Positions 7,305 to 15,721 of a stretch of DNA of 64,000 bases are shown piece by piece. Position 1 is the first letter of the stretch; the number at the start of each line of letters is the position of its first letter. The notes under the pieces are model-generated. The model made no database searches and was not told the DNA's origin. It saw only the letters and a list, made by a program, of their open reading frames with translations. Source of the stretch: Pantoea latae (GTDB taxonomy: Bacteria; Pseudomonadota; Gammaproteobacteria; Enterobacterales; Enterobacteriaceae). The DNA lies in the NCBI RefSeq assembly GCF_002077695.1, contig NZ_MWUE01000033.1:307072-371071 (forward strand), in the 5' to 3' direction. The position numbers and the translations under genes are program-made.

Positions 7305-7460
7305 GGGCTTTTCTCTCCTGAATTACGGGTTTATTCAGCGTAGCCTGGCGTCGAAACCCGCGCCTGCGCATCTCTGCTCTTTTTCCCGCGCGGCGCGGCG
7401 GATAGCGACGACGCCTGCCCCGCAGCGCCTGCATCATAACCCTACGCGCCTCGCTTTACA

Positions 7461-8639
7461 TCAGGTTAAATCAGCAATCTTTATTCGCTGGTCCGCAGCG
7501 GCGGATCGCTCCATCGCATCGATAATGCGCTGATTCTCCAGACCGAAGCGAAAATCGGCCAGCGGCGTGCGCGCGCCGCTCAGCACGCCGATCAGATCAA
7601 AGATCTCTATCACCTTCACGTCGAAGTAGCCGAGCCCGCCGCCGGCGAAGTCAAAGCCGAAAAAGCCGCTAAAGGCGTCGACCTGCGAGCCGGCGTAGAG
7701 CGTTTTAAAGCCGCGATCCTGTTTTTCATCGCCGTAGCGCGCAATCTTCAGCTCGTTGAAACGCTCGCCGTCCATCATCAGCGTGCCCGCCGTGCCGGAA
7801 ACCTCCCAGGCGATGCCGAACACTTTGCCGGCGGCGATGCGCGACGACTCAATCACGCCGCCGGCGCGGCTGGCGAAGGTCACCAGCGCCTGAAACTGGT
7901 CGTCGTTTTCCACGGTCAGCCGCGCCGCGTGACGATCTGCCTGTGCGCCGTAGCCTGAACCGCTGCCCGGCGCGGGGCGGCTGCCGATCACCGTCTGCTG
8001 CTGGCCCACCACGCTCTCAATCGGCCCCATCAGATATTGCGCCACGCTGATGACGTGCGAGCCTAAATCCCCCAGTGAACCGGAGCCTGCCTGCTCGCGC
8101 GAGCAGCGCCAGCTCCAGGGCAAATCGGGATCGTTGAAAAAGCCCTGATCGAACCAGCCGCGAAAGCGCGTCGGGGTGCCGATATCGCCGCGCGCGATCA
8201 GCTGCTTCGCCAGCTGCGCGGCGGGCGTTTTAATATTGTTAAACGCCACAAAGGTCTGCACGCCGGCGCGTTCCGCCTCGTCGACCAGCATCTGCGCATC
8301 TTCGAGCGCGACGGTGAGGGGCTTTTCACAGTAGACATGCTTGCCGGCGCGGATGGCGGCCAGCGCCATCTCCACATGCAAACTGTTAGGCGTGGTGATA
8401 TCCACTATATCGATCGCCGGATCCTCGACCATCGCGCGCCAGTTTGCCGTTCCCTGCTGAAAACCGAAGCGCTGCGCGGCCGCCTGCGCCAGCGCTGGCG
8501 TGGCGTCGGCAAGGGTGTGCAGCACCGGCTGCAGCGGCAGATCGCGGTAGAGCAGCGCGGCGCGGCGCCAGGCGTCGGCGTGCGCCTGTCCCATAAATCC
8601 CGAACCGATCAGGCCGACGTTCAAATGGGGTTTGCTCAT
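7461..8639 (-). CDS. Gfo/Idh/MocA family oxidoreductase
   Basis: This 392-residue NAD(P)-dependent dehydrogenase has a Rossmann fold at the N terminus (GLIGSGFMGQAHA, about 9-21), the family signature GKHVYCEKP (about 103-111) and a C-terminal substrate domain with GDLGSHVI. Relatives oxidise sugars, inositols or sugar acids. Its start overlaps the stop of the upstream sugar-isomerase-like gene (ATGA), so the two are translationally coupled and probably act in sequence on one substrate. No transporter or regulator adjoins them, so the substrate cannot be named. Confidence 0.85.
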   Translation of the reverse strand: MSKPHLNVGLIGSGFMGQAHADAWRRAALLYRDLPLQPVLHTLADATPALAQAAAQRFGFQQGTANWRAMVEDPAIDIVDITTPNSLHVEMALAAIRAGKHVYCEKPLTVALEDAQMLVDEAERAGVQTFVAFNNIKTPAAQLAKQLIARGDIGTPTRFRGWFDQGFFNDPDLPWSWRCSREQAGSGSLGDLGSHVISVAQYLMGPIESVVGQQQTVIGSRPAPGSGSGYGAQADRHAARLTVENDDQFQALVTFASRAGGVIESSRIAAGKVFGIAWEVSGTAGTLMMDGERFNELKIARYGDEKQDRGFKTLYAGSQVDAFSGFFGFDFAGGGLGYFDVKVIEIFDLIGVLSGARTPLADFRFGLENQRIIDAMERSAAADQRIKIADLT

Positions 8640-9565
8640 GCGAGGCTCTCCTGGGTAAGAATATGGCGGGCGACGTAGCGCTGGGCGCGTGTGACCGTGG
8701 CAAGGGGCGGCGCGCTGGCGGGATCCTGTTCGGCTTCGACCACCAGCCAGCCGCAGTAGCCGCTATCGGCGATAAAGCGCGCCAGCGGCGCGAAATCCAC
8801 CGCGCCGTCGCCCGGCACGCAGAACAAGCCGTCCAGCACCGCCTGATTAAAGGTGGTCTGGCCGGATCGCGCCTGTTGCAGCTGGTCGGCGCGCACATCT
8901 TTCAGATGGATATGGCAGATACGATCGGCAAAGGCGTCGATCAGGCGCGAGTAGGGGAAACCGGCGGCAAACGCGTGGCCGGTATCGAGCAGCAGGCCGA
9001 CGTCAGAGGAGCAGGCGTTCAGCAGGCGGGCAATTTCATCCCAGGTTTCCGCCACCATCATCAGGTGATGATGATAGGCGAGCCGCAGGCCGTAGCGGCG
9101 GCGCAGCGCCTCGGCGAAGCGCGACAGGCGCTCGGCATAGGCGTTGACGCCGTCGGCAGGCAGCAGCCGGCGCCGATCCAGCGGGATATCGAGCGCGTTC
9201 TCCGCCATCCAGCCGCATTCGCCGTAGACCATAATGCGGGAACCGCAGCGGCTCAGCAGCGAGGCGTGCTGATGCACTGCCTCAAGCTCCGCCTCCACGC
9301 CGCGTTCAGTGAGAAAACCGCTGTACCAGCCGGAAACCAGCTGCAGGCGGTGCGCGTCCAGCAGCGGCTTAAGGGCCTCGGCGTCGCGCGGAAAGAGGCG
9401 GCTCAGCTCCACGCCCTGATAACCCGCCTGCGCCGCTTCGCGCAAACACTGCGCGGCGGTGGTGCCGGCGCCCAAATGGTGGAGCACTTCATTAACCCAC
9501 GACAGCGGGCTGACGCCCAGTCGGGGCGCGGCGGTAGCCGCGGCATAAGGGTTTTTTTCAGTCAT
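8636..9565 (-). CDS. Sugar phosphate isomerase/epimerase-like TIM barrel
   Basis: This 309-residue protein belongs to the xylose-isomerase-like TIM barrel (AP endonuclease 2) superfamily, which includes inosose dehydratases and hydroxypyruvate isomerases. Metal-site blocks visible are YGECGWM, YHHHLMM, LLLDTGHA (about 186-193) and CHIHLKDV (about 213-220). It is the first gene of a two-gene operon with the overlapping Gfo/Idh/MocA oxidoreductase; this pairing is common in catabolism of inositol-like or keto-sugar compounds. Exact activity unknown. Confidence 0.8.
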   Translation of the reverse strand: MTEKNPYAAATAAPRLGVSPLSWVNEVLHHLGAGTTAAQCLREAAQAGYQGVELSRLFPRDAEALKPLLDAHRLQLVSGWYSGFLTERGVEAELEAVHQHASLLSRCGSRIMVYGECGWMAENALDIPLDRRRLLPADGVNAYAERLSRFAEALRRRYGLRLAYHHHLMMVAETWDEIARLLNACSSDVGLLLDTGHAFAAGFPYSRLIDAFADRICHIHLKDVRADQLQQARSGQTTFNQAVLDGLFCVPGDGAVDFAPLARFIADSGYCGWLVVEAEQDPASAPPLATVTRAQRYVARHILTQESLA

Positions 9566-9662
9566 TTTCCCGCTTCCTCAGAGAGTAAAAACAGGAAAAA
9601 AATAAGGCAGGCGGAGGGGGCAAACCAGGCGCTTTTTGAGTGATTCACATCAGCGTGGGCGA

Positions 9663-10214
9663 TCAGACCTCGAGAGGAATAATAGTCATCTCTTTTTTAT
9701 TCAGCACCACAGCATTATCCGGCACGTCTTTATTCACAAAAGTCATCGCGCCGATCACCACATTGCTGCCAATGGTGATGTCGTCGCCGATAATACAGCT
9801 GTTCGCGCCGACCTCGACCTTATCGCCAATATGGATATGACCCGACTGGTTGATATGGCGCACGCCGATGGTGACGTTTTGCTTGATATGAAAACTTTCG
9901 CCGATAATACAGCGATGCGAAATGACAATGCCGACAAAGTGCGAAATACGCAGCCCGACGCCGATTTGCGTGCCGGGATGAATATCGCAGGCGTATTTAT
10001 TGCGCAGCTTGCGGGAAAGGCGAATCGCCAGCTTGCGATGACGCTTACTCAGATAGAGATAATTGGCGATGCGCCACCAGAAATAATAACGTCTGCCGGG
10101 GCATTTAATGGCGCGGTGGATGGTTTTGACCCATGAAAACGGGGCCGAAGAGACCATCACTTCTCTTCTCAGGCAGCGTTTTAAATGTTCTAAATGCGGG
10201 TCATGCTTCGCCAT
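9663..10214 (-). CDS. Serine acetyltransferase-like hexapeptide acyltransferase
   Basis: This 183-residue protein has a basic, aromatic N-terminal region, then a left-handed beta-helix built from hexapeptide repeats (about residues 75-175; IHPGTQIGVGLRI, IHIGDKVEVGANSCIIGD, ITIGSNVVIGAMTFV). This is the fold of CysE-type and polysaccharide O-acetyltransferases. It is shorter than CysE (273 aa) and stands alone, so modification of a surface glycan or another acceptor is more likely than cysteine synthesis. The active-site His is probably in ISHFVGIVISH. Confidence 0.75.
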   Translation of the reverse strand: MAKHDPHLEHLKRCLRREVMVSSAPFSWVKTIHRAIKCPGRRYYFWWRIANYLYLSKRHRKLAIRLSRKLRNKYACDIHPGTQIGVGLRISHFVGIVISHRCIIGESFHIKQNVTIGVRHINQSGHIHIGDKVEVGANSCIIGDDITIGSNVVIGAMTFVNKDVPDNAVVLNKKEMTIIPLEV

Positions 10215-10388
10215 CGATTTTCACTCGTTACCACTGAATAGCGGCGCATTATAGCGAGCTTAGGCGGCAGGGGATAGCGTCAGCTTGACGTTTTGCGAGG
10301 CGTATTCCGACGCATTCTGGACCTTTTTTTAACACGCGAGGCGAGGGAGAAAAGCCGCCGCCGCGCGCGACGACGGCAACCCTTATCC

Positions 10389-12578
10389 TCAGAAGGCGTA
10401 GGTCAGCCCGGCGTACCAGGCGCGGCCAGGTTCGTTATAGGTCGAGGCGCCGCTGTTTTCACGGTAGAGACGCTTATCCAGCAGGTTGCTGACGCCCGCG
10501 TTGGCGCGCAGGTTTTTCGTCACATCGTAGTTAAAATTGAGGCCCAGCACTGAGTAGGCGCCAATTTCACGCTGCGACAGGTTATTAACCTCCAGGCGCG
10601 ACTCGGAAAACTCGCGCGGTTTCTGACGGCCATACATCGTCCAGTTGATATTGCCGGAGAAGTCCTGGGTGATCTGCCACTCCAGCTGCGAATTAATGGT
10701 GTATTTGGGAATAATCGACAGCGGATTGCCGGTCTCTTTATCTTCCGATTTCAGCATATAGGTCGCGTTGCTGCGCCACTCCAGGGTATCGGCGATCACG
10801 GGCAGCGTCAGGTTGCCCTCCAGACCTTCCACCACCGCTTTGCCGGCGTTTTCCCAGCGCAGAATGTTATAGCCGTTCGAGGCGATGCCGACGCGCTCGC
10901 GGCCGGCGACGATCTTGTTTTTGTAGTCGTTACGGAACCAGGTGATGCCCGCCGCATAGCCGTCATGGGCGAACTCCAGGCCCAGCTCTTTATTGACGCT
11001 GATTTCCGGCTCGAGATCGTCGCTGCCCAGCAGGTAGCAGCTGCCGGTGGTGACATCCTTCGGACAGCCGTTGCCGCGCGTCGACAGCAGGTAGCCTTCG
11101 GTGGACTGATAGAGATTCGGCGCCTTAAACGCGCGCGCGATGCCGGCCTTCAGGGTGAAAAAGTCCCCCAGCCCCTGCGACAGGTTGAGGCTCGGGCTCC
11201 AGTTGGCGCCGAAGCTGTTGTGATAGTCGAAGCGGATGCCTGGAATGACCTCCGTCGAGTCGGTGGCAGCGATATTGTCTTCAAAGTAGAGCGAGCTAAG
11301 GGTGGCGCTGTTTTTGCTGCTGCGATCCGCCGCATTGCCGCTGACGCCGCCGATATTGACGCCCGCCTGGTTGGCGGCCTGCATCGAGGCGGGATCGTTG
11401 AGTTTGTCATGATTCCACTCCGCGCCCAGCGTGACCGTCTGATCGCGCAGCCAGTCGAGCGGGAAGTTTACCTCCGCGCTGCCGCGATAGCTCTCCAGCC
11501 GGCTAGTAGCGAAGGTGTCGCTGTTGATCATCCCTTCGACGCTGCCGCCGGAGCCCTCCTGCAGGCGCGTGTTGTTGGTCTTTTCATAGTTGAAGGTCAG
11601 CTTCGACAGACCCCAGTCCCAGATGCCGTTGTGCGCCAGGCCGTACGACTGGCGATAGAGGCGGTTGGTTTCGCTGCCCACCAGCGACTCCACCAGCCCG
11701 TTGGCGCTGTTATTGCCGTTGCTGTTCTGCGTGTCGCCAGCGTAGATATTGCCCTGGCGGCTGTAGCCGTAAGAAAAGTCGAGGATCTGCTCGGGATTAA
11801 TCTTCCAGGAGAGCACGCCGTTGATATCTTTATTGCGCACCCCTTCGCGTCCGGCGGCGTAAGAGCCGTTTTCGGCGGTATTGATATCCCAGGCGTCAGC
11901 GTCGGTCCGGTTAAGGTTACCGTACAGGCGCATGGTCAGCGCTTCGCCTGCCAGCGGCCCGCTCAGGCTGAAGTTGGCGCGTCGGGTATCGCCCTCTTTG
12001 CTGTCTTCAGGCTGGTTGGTAAACAGGGAGAGAGAGCCGTGCCAGTCGTTGGTCGGCCGTTTGGTGATGATGTTAACCACGCCGCCCGCCGCGCCGGAGC
12101 CGTAGCGCGCCGCCGCCGGGCCGCGGATCACTTCAATACGCTCAACCATTTCCGGCGGCACCCAGTTGGTATCGCCGCGCGAATCACGTTCACCACGCCA
12201 GCTGTAGCGCACCGAGTTGCGCGACGAGACCGGCACGCCATCAATCAGGATCAGGGTGTTTTCCGGCCCCATGCCGCGAATGTCGATCTGGCGGTTGTTG
12301 CCGCGACTGCCGCTGGCGCCGTTGCCGGTCAGGTTGACGCCGGGCATTTTGCGGATGATATCGGAGAGATCGTTAACCGGCGGGCTTTTCTCAATATCTT
12401 CTGCGGTGATGGTAGAAACGCCAGGCTGCTGCTTTAACAGCTGTTCCGCGGTCACCAGCATAGTTTCGTCATCGGCCAGCTTTTCGGTCTCTTCCGCCGC
12501 GCCGACGCCAGTGGCGCTCAGCACGCCTGCCATTAAAAGGGCGCAAGGGCGTTTTCTGAAATAACGCGTTACATTCAC
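10389..12578 (-). CDS. FepA-type TonB-dependent siderophore receptor
   Basis: This 729-residue outer-membrane receptor has a signal peptide (about 1-27, cut near GVGAAEE), a TonB-box-like DETMLVTA (about 37-44), and a plug domain with IRGMGPENTLILIDGVPV and ERIEVIRGPAAARYGSGAAGGVVNI. A 22-strand barrel follows, ending WYAGLTYAF with the terminal Phe needed for insertion. Sequence style and length match the FepA/PfeA/IroN catecholate branch, so ferric enterobactin or a relative is the likely ligand. A near-consensus Fur box lies about 53 bp upstream. No esterase or permease adjoins it. Confidence 0.88.
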   Translation of the reverse strand: MNVTRYFRKRPCALLMAGVLSATGVGAAEETEKLADDETMLVTAEQLLKQQPGVSTITAEDIEKSPPVNDLSDIIRKMPGVNLTGNGASGSRGNNRQIDIRGMGPENTLILIDGVPVSSRNSVRYSWRGERDSRGDTNWVPPEMVERIEVIRGPAAARYGSGAAGGVVNIITKRPTNDWHGSLSLFTNQPEDSKEGDTRRANFSLSGPLAGEALTMRLYGNLNRTDADAWDINTAENGSYAAGREGVRNKDINGVLSWKINPEQILDFSYGYSRQGNIYAGDTQNSNGNNSANGLVESLVGSETNRLYRQSYGLAHNGIWDWGLSKLTFNYEKTNNTRLQEGSGGSVEGMINSDTFATSRLESYRGSAEVNFPLDWLRDQTVTLGAEWNHDKLNDPASMQAANQAGVNIGGVSGNAADRSSKNSATLSSLYFEDNIAATDSTEVIPGIRFDYHNSFGANWSPSLNLSQGLGDFFTLKAGIARAFKAPNLYQSTEGYLLSTRGNGCPKDVTTGSCYLLGSDDLEPEISVNKELGLEFAHDGYAAGITWFRNDYKNKIVAGRERVGIASNGYNILRWENAGKAVVEGLEGNLTLPVIADTLEWRSNATYMLKSEDKETGNPLSIIPKYTINSQLEWQITQDFSGNINWTMYGRQKPREFSESRLEVNNLSQREIGAYSVLGLNFNYDVTKNLRANAGVSNLLDKRLYRENSGASTYNEPGRAWYAGLTYAF

Positions 12579-13134
12579 TTAAACTTTCTCCCTGATAGGT
12601 TAACGATTGTAAGTAAATGCGCATGATAGTGAGAATGATTATCATTGTATAGTTTGTGCTGTCATATTTACATTCCTACACAATTGCGCAGGAAACAGTC
12701 AGCACCGGTCGCGCAATTAACCAGCAAAAGGAAGCGGGTGTTACAACAAATCGTTAAATAATCAGGGAAACAGGCGAGGAGACAGCTTCAGGCGGGGCTG
12801 GCTATCCATCGTGAGACGCGGCCTAATCAGTAGCCACCGTTTAGATCATAAGAAAATAAGCTAGCGCATTTTGCTTCAGCTCCCTGCATAACCTTACCCG
12901 CCTTTTCCAGTCGCGCAGACCAAATCTGACAGCGCAGAGCGAGGCGCTCACTGCTAATGCTCAATTTCGGCATAAGTTAGCGTTTTTTCGCATTTGTTAA
13001 GCCCGCATATCCTCACAGAGAATAAAGCCGTCCAGCCATCTCTGGGCCGAGAAAGAGATAACTTCGTTTGCGCGGCGCTGTCCGGCTTCGCTTTTTCCCG
13101 TAAGGGAGTGGATTTGATCAGGAGAAAGGTCACA
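12579..13134. other. Divergent intergenic region
   Basis: This 556-bp spacer lies between the FepA-type receptor and the amino acid ABC transporter. It holds the Fur box at 12631-12649. The remainder, about 480 bp, shows no convincing ORF, repeat or terminator; it should contain the promoter for the transporter operon but none could be assigned. Confidence 0.6.
12631..12649. promoter_or_regulatory. Fur box upstream of the FepA-type receptor
   Basis: GAGAATGATTATCATTGTA matches the 19-bp Fur consensus at about 15 of 19 positions, with an intact AATGATTATCATT core. It lies 53 bp before the receptor start, so iron-dependent repression is expected. Confidence 0.8.
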
Positions 13135-14031
13135 GTGAAACTCATGCAAGGCGTCACCCTTATCGCGTTCGCGCTGGCTGCCCAGGCCGTAAGCGCTGCG
13201 GAAACCTCGGTGCCGACCGACAGTTCGCTGCATGTGCAGGCCGATCCCGCGCTAAAAAGCCTGCTGCCTGCTGATATTCTGCAGCGCGGCTATATTGTCG
13301 CCGGCACCAACCCCAACACGCCGCCCACCACCTTCTATAAAGAAGACAACAAAACCCTGGCGGGCCGCGAAATCGACGTGATGAACGCCGTGGGCGAACG
13401 CCTCGGCGTGGCGGTGCAGTGGCGCGACACCGGCGGCTTCGACAATATTATTCCCGGCCTGAAGACCGGCCGCTACGATGTGGCGCTCTCCAATATCAAC
13501 GCCACTCAGGCGCGCCTGAAGCAGGTGGATTTCGTCGGCTACTACAACGCCAGCCGTCTCGGCATTATTGCGCTGAAAAGCGCCAATATCGCGCCGTTCA
13601 CCACCTTTGACGCGGTGTGCGGCAAAACGGTGGGCGCGGGCGCGGGCACCACGCAAATCACTCGTCTGGAAGAGGCGAGCAAAACCTGCGTCAGCGCCGG
13701 GAAGTCCCCGATCAACATCGCCGTCTTCCCCGACCGTCCGGCCGGCGTGCAGGCGGTGGTCAGCGGCCGCGTGCCGATGTTCTTCGGCCCCTATGAAGGG
13801 CTGACCTGGCAGGTGAAGCTGATCAAGCCGCTGACCATGAGCGGCGAAATCAGCGTCAACGACGCGCCGGTGTCGGTCGCCTTCCCGAAGGCGTCGCCGC
13901 TGGAGCCGGCGGTGCAAGCGGCGCTTAATTCGCTGATCAAAGACGGCAGCTATCAGAAGATCCTCGACCACTGGGATATCGGCTTCGGCGCGGTGAAAGA
14001 GGCGAAACGCAACGAGGAGATCTTTCAGTGA
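13135..14031 (+). CDS. Amino acid ABC transporter substrate-binding protein
   Basis: This is a 298-residue periplasmic solute-binding protein of family 3. The signal peptide spans about residues 1-24 (MKLMQGVTLIAFALAAQAVSA). The mature lobes include ILQRGYIVAGTNPNTPP, GREIDVMNAVGERLG and GFDNIIPGLKTGRYDVALSN. GTG 13135 is chosen because GGAGAAAGG lies 5-10 bases upstream and translation then begins directly at the signal peptide. Its stop overlaps the permease start. The Asp/Arg sites that bind the amino acid backbone are not fully resolved, so the ligand is unknown; context suggests a sulfur-containing amino acid derivative. Confidence 0.85.
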   Translation: MKLMQGVTLIAFALAAQAVSAAETSVPTDSSLHVQADPALKSLLPADILQRGYIVAGTNPNTPPTTFYKEDNKTLAGREIDVMNAVGERLGVAVQWRDTGGFDNIIPGLKTGRYDVALSNINATQARLKQVDFVGYYNASRLGIIALKSANIAPFTTFDAVCGKTVGAGAGTTQITRLEEASKTCVSAGKSPINIAVFPDRPAGVQAVVSGRVPMFFGPYEGLTWQVKLIKPLTMSGEISVNDAPVSVAFPKASPLEPAVQAALNSLIKDGSYQKILDHWDIGFGAVKEAKRNEEIFQ

Positions 14032-14942
14032 ATCCTGAAGACGATCTGCGCATCGTCGGCAAACGCTACTACGGCCGCTGGCTGAGCGCGCTGCTGGTGC
14101 TGCTGTGCGTGATGGCGATGGCGCATTCGATGATCAACAACCCGCGTTTCGAATGGGGGGTGATCGCCGAGAATTTTACCGAAGCCTCGATTCTGCAGGG
14201 CGTGCTGATGACCCTGCAGCTGACCGCCATTTCCGTGGTGCTGGGGTTCGCCTTCGGCACGGTGCTGGCGCTGATGCGCCTCTCTTCTAATCCGGTGCTG
14301 GTGGCGGTGAGCTGGGCCTACACCTGGTTCTTTCGCGGCGTGCCGATGCTGGTGCAGCTGTTTCTCTGGTACAACATCGCCGCGCTCTATCCCACGCTCT
14401 CTCTGTCGCTGCCGGGCGTCGGCGAACTCTGGAGCGCCCAGTCCAACGCGCTGATCAGCCCGTTCAGCGCCGCGGTTATCGCGCTGGTGATGCATCAGTC
14501 CGCCTACGCGGCGGAGATTGTGCGCGCCGGGATCCAGAGCGTCGGCAACGGTCAGCTGGAGGCGGCGCGCGCGCTCGGCTACCGTCCGGCGCAGATTTTT
14601 CGCTTTACCATTCTGCCGCAGGCGATGCGCGCCATCCTGCCGCCCGCCGGCAATGAGGTGATCGGCCAGCTCAAAACCACGGCGGTGGTGTCGGTGATCT
14701 CGCTGCAGGATGTGCTCTTCTCCGCGCAGATCATCTATCAGCGCACCTATGAGGTGATCCCGCTGCTGCTGGTGGCGACGCTGTGGTATCTGTTGATGAC
14801 CTCGGTGCTGTCGGTGGGGCAGTTCTATATCGAACGCTATTTCTCGCGCGGCGTGTCGCGGGGTTCATCGCGCACCCTGTGGCGCAGCCTGCTTAACGGC
14901 TTTACGCCGACGCGCAGCGAAAGGAGTATCAGTAATGGCTGA
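14028..14942 (+). CDS. Amino acid ABC transporter permease
   Basis: This 304-residue inner-membrane protein of the HisM/GlnP family has about five membrane helices and the EAA loop EAARALGYRPAQIFRFTILPQ (about 183-203) that docks on the ATPase. It starts at GTG 14028, overlapping the binding-protein stop, and ends 8 bp inside the ATPase gene, so the three are tightly coupled. Only one permease is present; the channel is presumably a homodimer. It has an extended C-terminal tail of about 35 basic residues after the last helix. Confidence 0.88.
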   Translation: MNPEDDLRIVGKRYYGRWLSALLVLLCVMAMAHSMINNPRFEWGVIAENFTEASILQGVLMTLQLTAISVVLGFAFGTVLALMRLSSNPVLVAVSWAYTWFFRGVPMLVQLFLWYNIAALYPTLSLSLPGVGELWSAQSNALISPFSAAVIALVMHQSAYAAEIVRAGIQSVGNGQLEAARALGYRPAQIFRFTILPQAMRAILPPAGNEVIGQLKTTAVVSVISLQDVLFSAQIIYQRTYEVIPLLLVATLWYLLMTSVLSVGQFYIERYFSRGVSRGSSRTLWRSLLNGFTPTRSERSISNG

Positions 14943-15696
14943 GGCGATCGCCCTGCGTAACGTGAGCAAACGCTTTTCCGGCGTCACCGTCCTCGACGAG
15001 GTCGATCTGGATATTCCGGCCGGTTCGGTGACGGTGATCCTTGGGCCGTCCGGCTCGGGCAAGTCGACGCTGTTGCGCTGTATCAATCACCTGGAGAAAC
15101 TGGACGGCGGCACCATCCGCATCGGCGGCGAGCTGGTGGGATACCGGCAGAAAGGGCGCGCGCTGCATGAGCTGGGCAGCCGCGAGGTGGCGCGCCAGCG
15201 GCGCGATGTCGGCATGGTGTTTCAGCAGTTCAATCTCTTCCCCCATCGTACGGTGCTGCAAAACATCGCCGACGCGCCGATACGGGTAAAAAAAGCGCCG
15301 CGTCAGCAGGCGCTGGAGAAGGCGCGCGCCCTGCTACAGCAGGTCGGGCTGGCGGGCCGCGAAGAGGAGTGGCCGCAAAACCTCTCCGGCGGCCAGCAGC
15401 AGCGCGTCGCCATCGCCCGCGCGCTGGCGATGGATCCCGGCGTGCTGCTGTTTGACGAACCGACCTCAGCGCTCGATCCCGAGCTGGTGGGTGAAGTGCT
15501 GCAGGTGATCAAGCAGCTGGCGCACTCTGGCATCACGATGGTGATCGTGACGCATGAGATCGGCTTTGCGCGCGAAGTCGCCGACAACCTTGTGTTTATG
15601 GAAGGCGGCAGGATCGTCGCCGCCGGACCGACGCAGCAGGTGCTTGATGACCCCAACAACGGGCGCGTGCGTAACTTTATCGCGACGGTGCTGTAG
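14935..15696 (+). CDS. Amino acid ABC transporter ATPase
   Basis: This is a 253-residue ATP-binding subunit of the polar amino acid (GlnQ/HisP) type. Walker A is GPSGSGKST (about 37-45), the Q-loop lies in VFQQFNLFPH, the ABC signature is LSGGQQQR (about 147-154), Walker B is VLLFDEPTSALDPE, and the switch His is in VTHE. It completes a binding protein-permease-ATPase cassette. A 25-bp gap separates it from the molybdoenzyme gene, so the operon probably continues. Confidence 0.92.
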   Translation: MAEAIALRNVSKRFSGVTVLDEVDLDIPAGSVTVILGPSGSGKSTLLRCINHLEKLDGGTIRIGGELVGYRQKGRALHELGSREVARQRRDVGMVFQQFNLFPHRTVLQNIADAPIRVKKAPRQQALEKARALLQQVGLAGREEEWPQNLSGGQQQRVAIARALAMDPGVLLFDEPTSALDPELVGEVLQVIKQLAHSGITMVIVTHEIGFAREVADNLVFMEGGRIVAAGPTQQVLDDPNNGRVRNFIATVL

Positions 15697-15721
15697 GCAC
15701 CGTTTTTTTCGCAGGATTATC

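Noticed and set aside
10965..12437. 490-codon open frame on the plus strand, opposite the FepA-type receptor
   Set aside because: It lies wholly antisense to a clear receptor gene, has Arg/Ala/Val-biased composition typical of shadow frames in GC-rich DNA, and shows no family motif.
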